A stretch of 64,000 bases of DNA from contig NZ_BPIG01000003.1 in NCBI RefSeq assembly GCF_026003995.1, positions 124,001-188,000 on the forward strand, read 5' to 3'. Both the position numbers and the translations under genes were made by a program. Shown here in pieces: positions 10,689 to 18,704 of this stretch. The notes beneath the pieces are model-generated. The model saw only the letters and a list, made by a program, of their open reading frames with translations, was not told where the DNA came from and ran no database searches. This DNA is from Tepidiforma sp. GTDB taxonomy: Bacteria > Chloroflexota > Dehalococcoidia > Tepidiformales > Tepidiformaceae. The first letter of the stretch is position 1, and each line of letters begins with the position of its first letter.

Positions 10689-10689
10689 G

Positions 10690-10879
10690 CGGGAACCGGG
10701 AGGCGGGAAGCGGGAACCGGGAAGCGGGAGGCGGGAAGCGGGAGGCGGGAAACGGGAAGCGGGAGGCGGGAGGCGGGAGACGGGAGACGGGAAGCGGGAA
10801 GCGGGAGACGGGAGACGGGAGACGGGAGACGGGAAGCGGGAGACGGGAGACGGGAACCGGGAACCGGGAGGCGGGAGAC
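10690..10879 (+). repeat. Heptanucleotide array, about 27 units of GGGARNC
   Basis: Units such as GGGAGGC, GGGAAGC, GGGAACC and GGGAGAC repeat every 7 nt with almost no phase break. The array begins 2 nt after one stop codon and ends 2 nt before the stop codon of the convergent gene, so it fills the 3'-3' gap. G3 runs separated by 4 nt fit the G-quadruplex rule. Confidence 0.9.
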
Positions 10880-10881
10880 AG

Positions 10882-11268
10882 TCAGCCATCCCGTGACGGC
10901 AGGGTCTGGCGCTTGCGCAGCGAGCGGGCGAGCTGAAACAGCATCCCGCTCACGGCATGGATATGCGCATCGATGCGTGCGACGTCCTCGGGCGAGACCC
11001 AGCGCTGGCGCCTGGCCATGTCGAGCCAGCAGTCGACCTCGAACAAGGAGCCGCGCGCCCGGTCAATGAATGAGGCGTAGTCGAGCGGCGTGCTGCGGCC
11101 GTTCCCTTCAGCGATGTTGGCCGAGACCGACATCGCAGCGCTGCAAAGCTGGCTTCGAAACCAGTGCTCCCGGGCGAGCGGACCGGATGCTGCCAGGTTC
11201 AGGACTTCTTCGGCCAGCAGCTGGGCCCGCTGCCACACCTCGAGCTGCCGGTACGGCAATTCCGCCAC
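10882..11268 (-). CDS. Four-helix-bundle protein, S23/IVS family (second copy)
   Basis: 128 aa from GTG 11268, with the family opening ELPYRQLEVWQRAQLLAEEV and the core SAAMSVSANIAEGNGRSTPL. It ends in a basic tail (RSLRKRQTLPSRDG). Overall identity to the 8329-8745 protein is clear at the N-terminus and core, but flanks differ, so these are not a recent duplicate. A -10-like TAGAGT lies 7 nt upstream of the GTG. The longer ATG 11316 start would add residues read from a repeat module, so I reject it. The gene is flanked by a heptad array on its 3' side and by a hairpin-module remnant plus more heptads on its 5' side. Confidence 0.8.
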   Translation of the reverse strand: MAELPYRQLEVWQRAQLLAEEVLNLAASGPLAREHWFRSQLCSAAMSVSANIAEGNGRSTPLDYASFIDRARGSLFEVDCWLDMARRQRWVSPEDVARIDAHIHAVSGMLFQLARSLRKRQTLPSRDG

Positions 11269-11275
11269 GGCCGGG

Positions 11276-11281
11276 ACTCTA
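11276..11281 (-). promoter_or_regulatory. -10-like element of a leaderless promoter
   Basis: TAGAGT on the minus strand lies 7 nt before GTG 11268, supporting that start and a leaderless transcript. Confidence 0.35.
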
Positions 11282-11303
11282 CCATATCGGGGTCCCGGAC
11301 AAC

Positions 11304-11334
11304 CCGTTGGGCGCATGGCGTCCCGCGACGACGG
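11304..11334 (-). repeat. Remnant of hairpin module P2, hairpin deleted
   Basis: On the minus strand it begins CCGTCGTCGCGGGACGCC and continues ATGCGCCCAACGG. It matches the P2 module at 37867-37912 except that the hairpin-forming bases are cleanly missing and replaced by A. Heptads (about 11360-11410) follow it. Confidence 0.7.
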
Positions 11335-11348
11335 AATGGGCGTCAGCG

Positions 11349-12008
11349 TCAGCCCTCGCGGTTCCCGGCCCCCGCTTCCCGGTTCCCGCTTCCCGGTTCC
11401 CGGTTCCCCGCGAAGCGGAGGTAGGCGAGGCGCCACGCGATGGTGAGGGCGGCGAGGGCGGTGACGAGCGCGAGGGCGAGGTAGCACTGGCCGAGGACGG
11501 CGCCGATGGCGAGGATGAGGCTGCGGACGTCGCGGCTGGCGAGGCCGAAGATGCTGTCGAGGTTGCCGCCGCGGACGGCGTGGGGCAGGTCGGCTTCGAT
11601 GCGGGCGCGGCTGTAGCTGACGATCAGCGAGGCGCCGAGGGCGAGCATGCCGACGAATTCGGGCCGGGGCCAGTCTTCGAAGCGGACGGCGTAGACGGTC
11701 ATGCCGGCGATGATGGCGGCATCGGCGTAGCGGTCGGTGACGGCATCGAAGATGGCGCCGAAGCGGCTGGCGGCGTTCTTGAGGCGGGCGAGTTCGCCGT
11801 CGACGCCGTCGATGACGGAAACGGCCTGGATGGCGATGCCGCCCGCGATGTTCCAGCCGGCGGCGAGCATGGCGCCGGTCGCGATGGCGAGGAGGAGGGT
11901 GAAGGCGGTGACCTGGTTGGGGGTGACCGGGGTGGGGCGGAGGGCGCGGGCCGCGGGCCGGCTCAGCCGCCGGTTGAGGTGGCGCGAGACGAGGCCGTCG
12001 TAGGTCAT
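11349..12008 (-). CDS. CDP-alcohol phosphatidyltransferase family membrane enzyme
   Basis: 219 aa from ATG 12008 with several membrane helices. The catalytic signature is present: DGVDGELAR, then GAIFDAVTD, fitting D-G-x2-A-R-x8-G-x3-D-x3-D. These enzymes transfer a CDP-activated alcohol to an alcohol or phosphate acceptor. The start overlaps the upstream nucleotidyltransferase by ATGA, so the two are translationally coupled. In thermophiles this pair makes CDP-inositol and di-myo-inositol-phosphate phosphate; a phospholipid role is the alternative. The last 18 residues (NREPGSG, NREAGAG, NREG) are encoded by the heptanucleotide repeat and are unlikely to be ancestral. Confidence 0.8.
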   Translation of the reverse strand: MTYDGLVSRHLNRRLSRPAARALRPTPVTPNQVTAFTLLLAIATGAMLAAGWNIAGGIAIQAVSVIDGVDGELARLKNAASRFGAIFDAVTDRYADAAIIAGMTVYAVRFEDWPRPEFVGMLALGASLIVSYSRARIEADLPHAVRGGNLDSIFGLASRDVRSLILAIGAVLGQCYLALALVTALAALTIAWRLAYLRFAGNREPGSGNREAGAGNREG

Positions 12009-12724
12009 TGGCGGGCTGCGAGGAGGGCTTCGGCGGCTTCGAGGTCGGCGCCGGTATCGATGTCGTACCAGTGCGCGCCGCCGATGTCGACGGCGCGGAG
12101 GGCGCGCCCGGCGGCGAGGCGGGCGAAGATGGCAGAGAGCTCGCAGCTCTCGGGCGCGGCATCGACGGCGCGCCAGGCGGCCGGGTCGAGCAGGAAGGCG
12201 CCGGTATCGAGAGCGTCGTACGGTTCGATGCGCTTGCCGATGGCGGTGACGAACCCGTCCGGGTCGAGCGCGAGGCGCGTGGCTTCGTCGCGGTAATCTT
12301 CGGGCCAGCGGGCGGGGCTGTCGGCGGCGACGAGGGAGACGCCGGCGGGCTGGGCTGCCCGGGCTTCGATGAGGCGCCGGAGGATGGCGTCGGAGAGGAG
12401 GTGGTCGGCCATGAGAAGGAGGAAGGGATCGCTGCCGGCCCACTGGCGGGCAGCGGCGAGGGAGAGGGAGGCGCCTTCGCGGAAACGGGCGTTATATATG
12501 AAGGAAAGGGCGAGGCCGTGGGAGGCGGCGGCGAGCGCTTCGCCGAGCTGGGCAGCGCGGTAGCCGAGGATGACGGCGACATCGCGGATGCCGGCGGCAG
12601 CGAGGGCGTCGAGGGTGTAGGCGATGATCGGGCGCCCGGCGAGTTCGACGAGGGGCTTGGGCCGCTCGCGGGTGAGGTGGCCGAGCCGGCCGCCGTCGCC
12701 GGCGGCGAGGATGACCGCCCTCAC
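12005..12724 (-). CDS. NTP-transferase family sugar/inositol-phosphate nucleotidyltransferase
   Basis: 239 aa from GTG 12724. It begins MRAVILAAGDGGRLGHLT followed by RPKPLVELAGRPIIAYTL, the nucleotide-binding and Lys signature of the family. LLMADHLLS is the metal-binding Asp region. Given its coupled partner, a CDP-alcohol phosphotransferase, it may be an inositol-1-phosphate cytidylyltransferase. That substrate is inferred from the pairing and not visible in the protein. The upstream residues of the longer open frame show no conservation, so GTG 12724 is preferred. Confidence 0.75.
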   Translation of the reverse strand: MRAVILAAGDGGRLGHLTRERPKPLVELAGRPIIAYTLDALAAAGIRDVAVILGYRAAQLGEALAAASHGLALSFIYNARFREGASLSLAAARQWAGSDPFLLLMADHLLSDAILRRLIEARAAQPAGVSLVAADSPARWPEDYRDEATRLALDPDGFVTAIGKRIEPYDALDTGAFLLDPAAWRAVDAAPESCELSAIFARLAAGRALRAVDIGGAHWYDIDTGADLEAAEALLAARQ

Positions 12725-12857
12725 CTGCTGCCCCGGGATGCGCTGCGCATAGGGATATCGTAGCGGTTCGGCGGCGGCGTCGCGTGTGGGCGCGGGGGGA
12801 GTTACGATGAGGGCGCCGGGCGAAACGCGCCGGAGTCCAACGGGAGGGTGGACTGCC

Positions 12858-12947
12858 ATGTGGAAGACGGTTGGCTGGCTGACGCTGATGTGCGGCGTCT
12901 TCATCGGCATGCTGATCTCGCTGTCCATCATCGGCCTGAAGGCCTGA
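12858..12947 (+). CDS. 29-residue single-pass membrane peptide
   Basis: ATG 12858 opens a 29-codon frame that is almost entirely one membrane helix (core LMCGVFIGMLISLSIIGL) with a short basic start (MWKTVGW). A GGGAGGGTGG ribosome-binding site lies about 7 nt upstream and a strong terminator follows 45 nt downstream, so this is a complete minimal transcription unit. No family is recognised. Confidence 0.6.
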   Translation: MWKTVGWLTLMCGVFIGMLISLSIIGLKA

Positions 12948-12992
12948 CGCGGCGGAAGGCCGCGGAGGAGCGGCCATCGCTGGAAGAAAGAA

Positions 12993-13027
12993 GGCGGCCA
13001 GCCGGAGGGAAGGGCTGGCCGCCTTTT
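12993..13027 (+). terminator. Intrinsic terminator
   Basis: A 10-bp stem, GGCGGCCAGC with GCTGGCCGCC, is followed directly by TTTT. It ends the 29-codon gene's transcript. Confidence 0.85.
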
Positions 13028-13126
13028 CGTGCGCATCCCGCAGGGGGAGCTGCTCAGCGCACCCGTACTATGCGCGCGGGGATGTTAGGCGCGGGTTAAC
13101 CGGCCGGTCTTTCATTCCGGGCGCGT

Positions 13127-15601
13127 TTGCTTCAGGCTAGACGCGTGACGCAGGCGGCACAGGCTCCGCTCCCCGGGCTGCAGGAGGCGGCACAGCTGCG
13201 CGGGCTCACCTCCGCGGAGGCGATGGCGCGCGCAGCCGCCGGGCTGACGAACCGGGACGGGGGCCGCATCCGGAGCGACGCGGACGTCATCCGGGCGAAC
13301 GTTCTCACCTTCTTCAACGTCATCCTCGGGTCGCTCATCATCGCGCTGCTGGCGATCGGCGAGTTCAAGGACGGCATCTTCGTCGGCCTCGTCGTGATCG
13401 CGAACGTGCTCGTGGCGACGCTGCAGGAGCTGAAGGCGACGCGGACGCTGCGGGAGCTGCGCGCGCTTACGGCGCCGCACGTGACGGTGGTGCGCGACGG
13501 GCAGGAGCTGGACATCGCGGCCGAGGACGTCGTGCAGGGCGACCTGATCCACCTGAAGAAGGGCGACCAGGTGGTGGCCGACGGCCGGGTGGTGGCGCGC
13601 GAGGCGGAGGTGGACGAATCGCTGCTGACGGGCGAGTCGGACTCGGTAAAGCGGGGGCCGGGCGACGAACTGCGGAGCGGGAGCTTCTGCACGGCGGGTG
13701 ACTGCTACTACCTCGCGGAGAAGGTGGGGCAGGAAGCGTACGCGATGCGGCTGACGGCCGACGCGCGCCAGCTGGTGAAGCGGCTGACGCCGCTCCAGAT
13801 CCGGTTCAAGCGGATCCTCCGGGTGCTGCTGACGGCGACGGGCGTGCTCGCGGCGGCGCTGATGATCCAGTATCTGATGACGGGCCGGGAGCTGGCCGAC
13901 GCGCTCAAGGCGACGACGGCGACGGTGACGACGGTGGTGCCGACGGGGCTGCTGCTCGGCATGACGGTGGCGTTCGCGGTCGGCGCGGTGCGGGTGTCGC
14001 GGGCGGGGGCGATCGTGCAGGACATCAACGCGGTGGAGGCGCTGAACTACACCGACGTCATCTGCCTCGACAAGACGGGCACGATCACGGCGAACCGGAT
14101 GTCGCTGCGGGAGGTGCGCTGGCTGCCGGGGGCGGAAGCGTACGCGGGCTGGCTGGGGGCGTTCGCCGCGGCCAGCCGGGAGGAGAGCAAAACGGCGGAG
14201 GCGCTGGCCGACGCGCTCGGGAATACGACGAACCTCGCGCGGGCGACCGGCTCGGTGCCGTTCAATTCGGAGCGGCGGTGGAGCGCGGTGCGGCTGGAGA
14301 AGGACGGCGAGGTGCGGGTTTTCGTCCTCGGGGCGCCGGAGACGGTGCTGCCGCGGTGCGCGAACGGCGCCGAGCTGGAGCCGGCCTACCGGGAGGCGGC
14401 GGAGCAGGGGCTCCGCGGGGTGGTCTTCGCGGAGGCGGAGCAGCTGCCGGGGCCGGGGGCCGACCCGGGGCCGCTGCGCGCGCTGGCGCTGCTGACGCTG
14501 GGCGACGAGCTGCGGCCGGAGGTGCGGAACGCCTTCGCGATGATGGAGCAGCTCGGCATCGAGCCGAAGATCATCTCCGGCGACAACCCGGAGACGGTGC
14601 GGGCGCTGCTGGCGCAGCTGGGCATCCGGCTGAAGGGCGGGGTCGTTGCCGGGCCGGAGCTGGAGCCGCTGCAGGGCGAGGCGTTCCTCCTGGCGGTCGA
14701 AGAGCACAGCGTCTTCGGGCGGGTGACCCCGGCGCTCAAGGCGCGCATCGTGGAAGCGCTGAAGGAGAACGGGCACTTCGTGGCGATGGTGGGCGACGGC
14801 GCGAACGACGTGCAGGCGCTGCGCACGGCGGACGTGGCGGTGTCGATGGCGAGCGGCACCTCGATGACGCGGGCGGTCGCGGGCATCGTGCTGCTGAACG
14901 ATTCGTTCCTCGCGCTCATCCGGGGGGCGAAGGAGGCGACGGCGGTGCTCGGGAACGCGGCGCGGTTGAGCAAGCTGTTCATCGCGAAGAGCCTGTACGC
15001 CTACCTGATCATCGTGGCCACGAACATGCTGGGGCTCGATTTCCCCTTCCTGCCGCGGCACGGGTCGCTGACGGCGCTGCTGACGCTCGGCATCCCGGCG
15101 GTGTTCATTTCGATCAGCGTGCCGCCGCCGGATGCGGGGCGGGACTTCACGCGGAACGTGCTCCGCTGGGCGCTGCCGGCCTCGGTGGCGCTGGCGGTGG
15201 CGGCGATTCTCGTCCACCTGCTGACGGAAGGGGTGCTGCGGCGGGACATCGCGGAGGCGCGGACGCTCGTCTCGCTGACGATGGGCATTACGGGGCTGTT
15301 CTTCATGGTGGAGGTGCTGGGGTTCCAGGGCGCGTCGTGGCGGAGCCTCACGCGGCCGGTGCTGACGAGTTTCCTCGGGCTGCTGCTGGTGGCGGGCTTC
15401 CTCGCGACGATCTACACGCCGCGGCTGCGGCAGTTCTTCGACTTCACCGAAGTCCACACCGGCGACTGGGTGATCGTGCTGACGGCGGTGGCGGGGGCGC
15501 TGCTCGGGCAGTACCTGCTCAGCCGCTACTGGCAGCAGTTCCTGGACTTCCTGACGGCCGCGCCGGGGAAGCAGGACCGGCTGCGCGGCCGGGCGATCTG
15601 A
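13127..15601 (+). CDS. Cation-transporting P-type ATPase (CtpE-like)
   Basis: About 820 aa. It has the actuator TGES motif (near base 13630), the phosphorylation site DKTGT (near 14070), the hinge GDGANDVQ (near 14795) and transmembrane helices arranged 2 + 2 + about 6. It lacks N-terminal metal-binding domains. It resembles the CtpE group, which moves Ca2+ in mycobacteria, but the ion cannot be fixed from motifs. TTG 13127 gives the longest frame; GTG 13145 is an equally good start. It lies in the plasma membrane. The downstream PDZ remnant begins only about 20 nt after its stop. Confidence 0.85.
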   Translation: MLQARRVTQAAQAPLPGLQEAAQLRGLTSAEAMARAAAGLTNRDGGRIRSDADVIRANVLTFFNVILGSLIIALLAIGEFKDGIFVGLVVIANVLVATLQELKATRTLRELRALTAPHVTVVRDGQELDIAAEDVVQGDLIHLKKGDQVVADGRVVAREAEVDESLLTGESDSVKRGPGDELRSGSFCTAGDCYYLAEKVGQEAYAMRLTADARQLVKRLTPLQIRFKRILRVLLTATGVLAAALMIQYLMTGRELADALKATTATVTTVVPTGLLLGMTVAFAVGAVRVSRAGAIVQDINAVEALNYTDVICLDKTGTITANRMSLREVRWLPGAEAYAGWLGAFAAASREESKTAEALADALGNTTNLARATGSVPFNSERRWSAVRLEKDGEVRVFVLGAPETVLPRCANGAELEPAYREAAEQGLRGVVFAEAEQLPGPGADPGPLRALALLTLGDELRPEVRNAFAMMEQLGIEPKIISGDNPETVRALLAQLGIRLKGGVVAGPELEPLQGEAFLLAVEEHSVFGRVTPALKARIVEALKENGHFVAMVGDGANDVQALRTADVAVSMASGTSMTRAVAGIVLLNDSFLALIRGAKEATAVLGNAARLSKLFIAKSLYAYLIIVATNMLGLDFPFLPRHGSLTALLTLGIPAVFISISVPPPDAGRDFTRNVLRWALPASVALAVAAILVHLLTEGVLRRDIAEARTLVSLTMGITGLFFMVEVLGFQGASWRSLTRPVLTSFLGLLLVAGFLATIYTPRLRQFFDFTEVHTGDWVIVLTAVAGALLGQYLLSRYWQQFLDFLTAAPGKQDRLRGRAI

Positions 15602-15620
15602 GCGGCGCGGAGGCACATCT

Positions 15621-15863
15621 GTCCGCGATGGCGGCGGCAGCCCGGCCGACCCGGCAGGGCTCGGCTATTCGGACCTCGTCTACTCCGTCGACGGCGTGTG
15701 GGTCGAAACCGTCGGGGAGTTCTGCGACGTGCTGCGGTCGCGGAAGGCGGGCGACACGATCCGGATCGACATCACGCGGACGTACCGGGACGGTTCGCAC
15801 GAGGACCTGTACGCGAACGTGACGCTGAAGGAGCGGCGCGCAGGCTGCGCCCGGCGGGGGTAG
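15621..15863 (+). pseudogene. C-terminal PDZ-domain relic
   Basis: The frame ending at TAG 15861 reads YSDLVYSVDGVWVETVGEF then DVLRSRKAGDTIRIDITRTY. This is the second half of a PDZ domain, like those at the C-terminus of HtrA/DegP-type proteases. No start codon or protease domain precedes it in this frame. It appears to be the tail of a deleted serine-protease gene, left between the ATPase and the enoyl-CoA hydratase. Confidence 0.6.
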
Positions 15864-15897
15864 ACTCCGGCGCGAACTCCAGCGCGGGGGTGCTGCG

Positions 15898-16665
15898 ATG
15901 CCGGGCACGGTGCTCTACGAACGGGACGGCCGGGTGGCGACCATCACGTACAACCGGCCGGAGGCGCTGAACGCGATCAACGCGGAGCTGCGCGAGGACC
16001 TCGACGCGGCGTGGGCGCGGTTCCGGGACGACGAGGAGGCGTGGGTCGCCATCGTGACCGGCGCGGGCCGGGCGTTCAGCGCGGGGGCCGACCTGCGCGG
16101 GAGCGCGCCGCCGCGCGGGGCGACTCACTGGGAGACGCCGAGCCTGACCTCGCTGGAGAACGGGCTGGAGGTGTGGAAGCCGGTCATCGCGGCGGTGAAC
16201 GGGTACTGCCTCGGCTTCGCCTGCACGCTGGTGGCGGCGTGCGACTTCGTCATCGCGAGCGAGCGGGCGGAGTTCGGCTTCCCGGAGGTGCGGCTCGGGG
16301 TGCCGACCATCCAGGGTGCGGTGCGGATGCCGCAGCGGGTGGGCTGGCAGCACGCGATGGAGCTCCTGCTCATCGGCGAACGGGTCGATGCGCAGCGGGC
16401 GAAGGAGATGGGGCTCGTGTGGAAGGTGGTGCCGCACGAGCGACTGATGGACGAGGCGCGCGCGCTGGCCGACCGGCTGCTGAAGTCGGCGCCGCTGGCG
16501 GTCCGGGCGACGAAGGAGGTGGCCTGGCGCGGCCAGCAGATGCCGTGGGTCGAGGCGATCCGGTTCGGCGAGACGATGCGGCGCGTGGCGCAGGCGACGG
16601 AGGACGCGCGGGAGGGGATGGCGGCGGCGCGGGAGCGGCGGGAGCCGCAGTGGCGGGGCCGCTGA
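15898..16665 (+). CDS. Enoyl-CoA hydratase/isomerase family protein
   Basis: 255 aa crotonase-fold enzyme of fatty-acid or related acyl-CoA metabolism. Visible are the N-terminal TITYNRPEALNAINAEL, the first oxyanion loop FSAGADLRG, and the second oxyanion region AVNGYCLGFACTLVAACDF. The FPEVRLGVPT segment carries a Glu where many hydratases have the catalytic residue. ATG 15898 fits the family start. It converges on the PBP gene, with only 4 nt between the two stop codons. The exact substrate is unknown. Confidence 0.85.
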   Translation: MPGTVLYERDGRVATITYNRPEALNAINAELREDLDAAWARFRDDEEAWVAIVTGAGRAFSAGADLRGSAPPRGATHWETPSLTSLENGLEVWKPVIAAVNGYCLGFACTLVAACDFVIASERAEFGFPEVRLGVPTIQGAVRMPQRVGWQHAMELLLIGERVDAQRAKEMGLVWKVVPHERLMDEARALADRLLKSAPLAVRATKEVAWRGQQMPWVEAIRFGETMRRVAQATEDAREGMAAARERREPQWRGR

Positions 16666-16676
16666 CCGCTCAGCGG
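16659..16676. terminator. Hairpin built from two opposing stop codons
   Basis: CCGCTGA-CCGC-TCAGCGG forms a 7-bp stem. One arm contains the TGA of the enoyl-CoA hydratase gene, the other the stop of the convergent PBP gene. There is no T run, so terminator strength is uncertain. Confidence 0.45.
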
Positions 16677-18704
16677 ACGGCGGCGAGGAGGATGTCGCGG
16701 GCGATGGGGCCGGCTTCGATGGAGCCCGACTTGCCGTCATCGAGGACGACGGCGGCGATGGCGCGCGGCTGGCTGGCCGGCGTCATCGCGACGAAGAGGG
16801 CGTGGGACTGCTGGTTGGCGTCCTCGGCGGTGCCGGATTTGCCGGCGAAGTTCGTGTAGCCGGCGAGCGCGAAGGCGGCGGAGGCCGTGCCGGAGGGGCC
16901 GGTGACGAGTTCGAGGCCGCGCTGGAGGTGGGCGCGCTGCTCGGGGGTGAGGGGCAGCGTGCCGCGGACCGCCGCCTCGGCGCCGGCGAGGAGCCGCGGC
17001 GTCCGGAGCTGGCCGGTGACGAAGGTGCTGTAGGCGTTGGCGAGCTGGAGGGGGGTGACCTGGAGGTCGCCCTGGCCGATGCTGAGGTTCACTTCGTCGC
17101 CGGGGGTACCAGGGCTGGCCGGTGGCGCGGCGCTTCCACGCGGCATCGGGCACGAGGCCCGCTTCTTCGACCACGCCGACCGTGCCGGTGGGCGCGCCGA
17201 GGCCGAACTGGCGGGCCATCTCCGCGAGCGCGTCATCGAACCCGTCGTAGAGGCGGAGGCCGATTTCGTAGAAGACGGGGTTGCAGGAGCGCATGAGCGC
17301 CTCGGCGATGGTGAGCATGCCCTGCGCGCCTTCCCAGTTGCGGCGGGGCGGGTCGACGCCGTACCAGACGGCGCCGCATTCGAGCCGGTCGGTCGGCTCG
17401 AGGCCGAGGTAGACCATGCCGGCCGCGCCGGTGATGAGCTTGAAGGTGGACCCCGGGGCGTAGAGGCCGGACGTCGCGCGGTTGGCGAGCGGCGCGCCGG
17501 GGGCGGCGGTGATGGCGGCGAGGGCGGCGGCATCGCCCCGTTCGAAGGCGTCGGGGTCGAACGAGGGCGAGCTCACGAGCGCGAGGATGTCGTTGCTGGC
17601 CGGGTCGATGACGACGGCGGCGCCGGCGCGGCCGCCGAGCCGCTCGTAGGCGCGCTGGAGGGTCGGCGCATCGAGGGTGGTGCGGATGTCTTCGCCCTGG
17701 CGGAAGGGGCGGGAGATGAGCACCTCGGCGACGCCGCCGTCGGGGCCGATGAGGCGGAGCTCGGCGCCGATAGCGCCGGCGAGGCGATCATCGAGGAGGG
17801 CTTCGAGGCCGACGGCGCCGGTGCGGTCGCCGGGGCGGTAGCCCTGGCCTTTGCGGGCGGCGAGCTCCTCGGCGGTGTATTCGCGGGTGTAGCCGACGAC
17901 GTGGGCGGCGGCCGGGCCGAGCGGGTGGACACGCTGCGATTCGACGTAGATGACGATGCCCTGGAAGGGGCGGAGGAGCTGGTTGGCGAGCTCCACCCTG
18001 TCCTCGGGGATGGGGCCGACGCGGACGCGGTGGTTGAGGGGAGCGGGAGAGGCGAAGGCGGCATCGACCTGCTCGCGGGTGAAGCCGAACTGGAGGAGGG
18101 CGGCTTCGAGGGCCGGGCGGTCGGTGATGACGCTGCGGTTGAGGCCGACGTGGCGGATGTCGCGCGTGACGGCGAGTTCGATGCCGTTGCGGTCGTAGAT
18201 GGTGCCGCGGACGGGGCGCTGGATGATGGAGCTGAAGGTGTAGCCGCCGGCCATGCGGGGGTGGATGACGGACGGGTCCCAGGCGGCCAGGTAACGGGCC
18301 GGTGCAGGGACGAGCTCGAGGGCGGTGGAGTATTCGAGGGTGCCGAAATAGGCTGTATCGAGGCGCACGTCGAGGCGGGCGCTGGCGCCGTCGACGCTGG
18401 CGACGCGGACGGCGGTGCCGGTGACGGTGAGCTGCTCTTCGAAGGTGCGGTAGGCATCGGCGAAGGCTTCGAAGGCGTAGGCGCGCTGGGAAGCCGGGGA
18501 GAGGAGCAGGTAGAGGGCCTGGTAATCGCCGGCGCTCCAGGCGGCGGCGAACTCGGCGGCAGCGGCGGCGGGCGAGCCGGGCTCGGGTTCGGCGGCAGGT
18601 TCGCCGGGGCCGCCGCGGGATGCGAGGAGGCGCGCGCCGGCGACGGCGCCGCCAGCGAGGAGGCCGATGATGATGGCTGCGATGAAGGCTGCGCGCACGG
18701 GCAT
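16670..18704 (-). CDS. Penicillin-binding protein (transpeptidase), one frameshift as read
   Basis: A peptidoglycan DD-transpeptidase of the PBP2/MecA-like class, about 675 aa. In order: a signal-anchor helix (AAFIAAIIIGLLAGG), an NTF2/MecA-like N-terminal domain, a dimerisation domain with RGTIYDRNGIELA, and a transpeptidase domain. The last has the active-site S-x-x-K in APGSTFKLI (near 17445), the SCN motif in MRSCNPVFY (near 17285) and GKSGTAED (near 16820). The frame breaks in a G5 run at 17102-17106: four bases would join GQPWYPG to DEVNLSIGQGD directly. AGGAG lies 7 nt upstream of ATG 18704. The homopolymer location points to a sequence error rather than a pseudogene. Confidence 0.85.

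Noticed and set aside
8329-11268. Diversity-generating retroelement, because S23-type proteins are related to Avd
   Set aside because: No reverse transcriptase, no template/variable repeat pair and no variable target protein is visible.
11269-11316. ATG 11316 as the start of the second S23-type gene
   Set aside because: The extra residues are encoded by the P2 repeat remnant and the promoter element; the first S23-type gene has no such extension.
13112-15616. 834-codon minus-strand open frame opposite the P-type ATPase
   Set aside because: Composition is the Arg/His/Pro-rich shadow of the real gene on the plus strand; no domain is recognisable.
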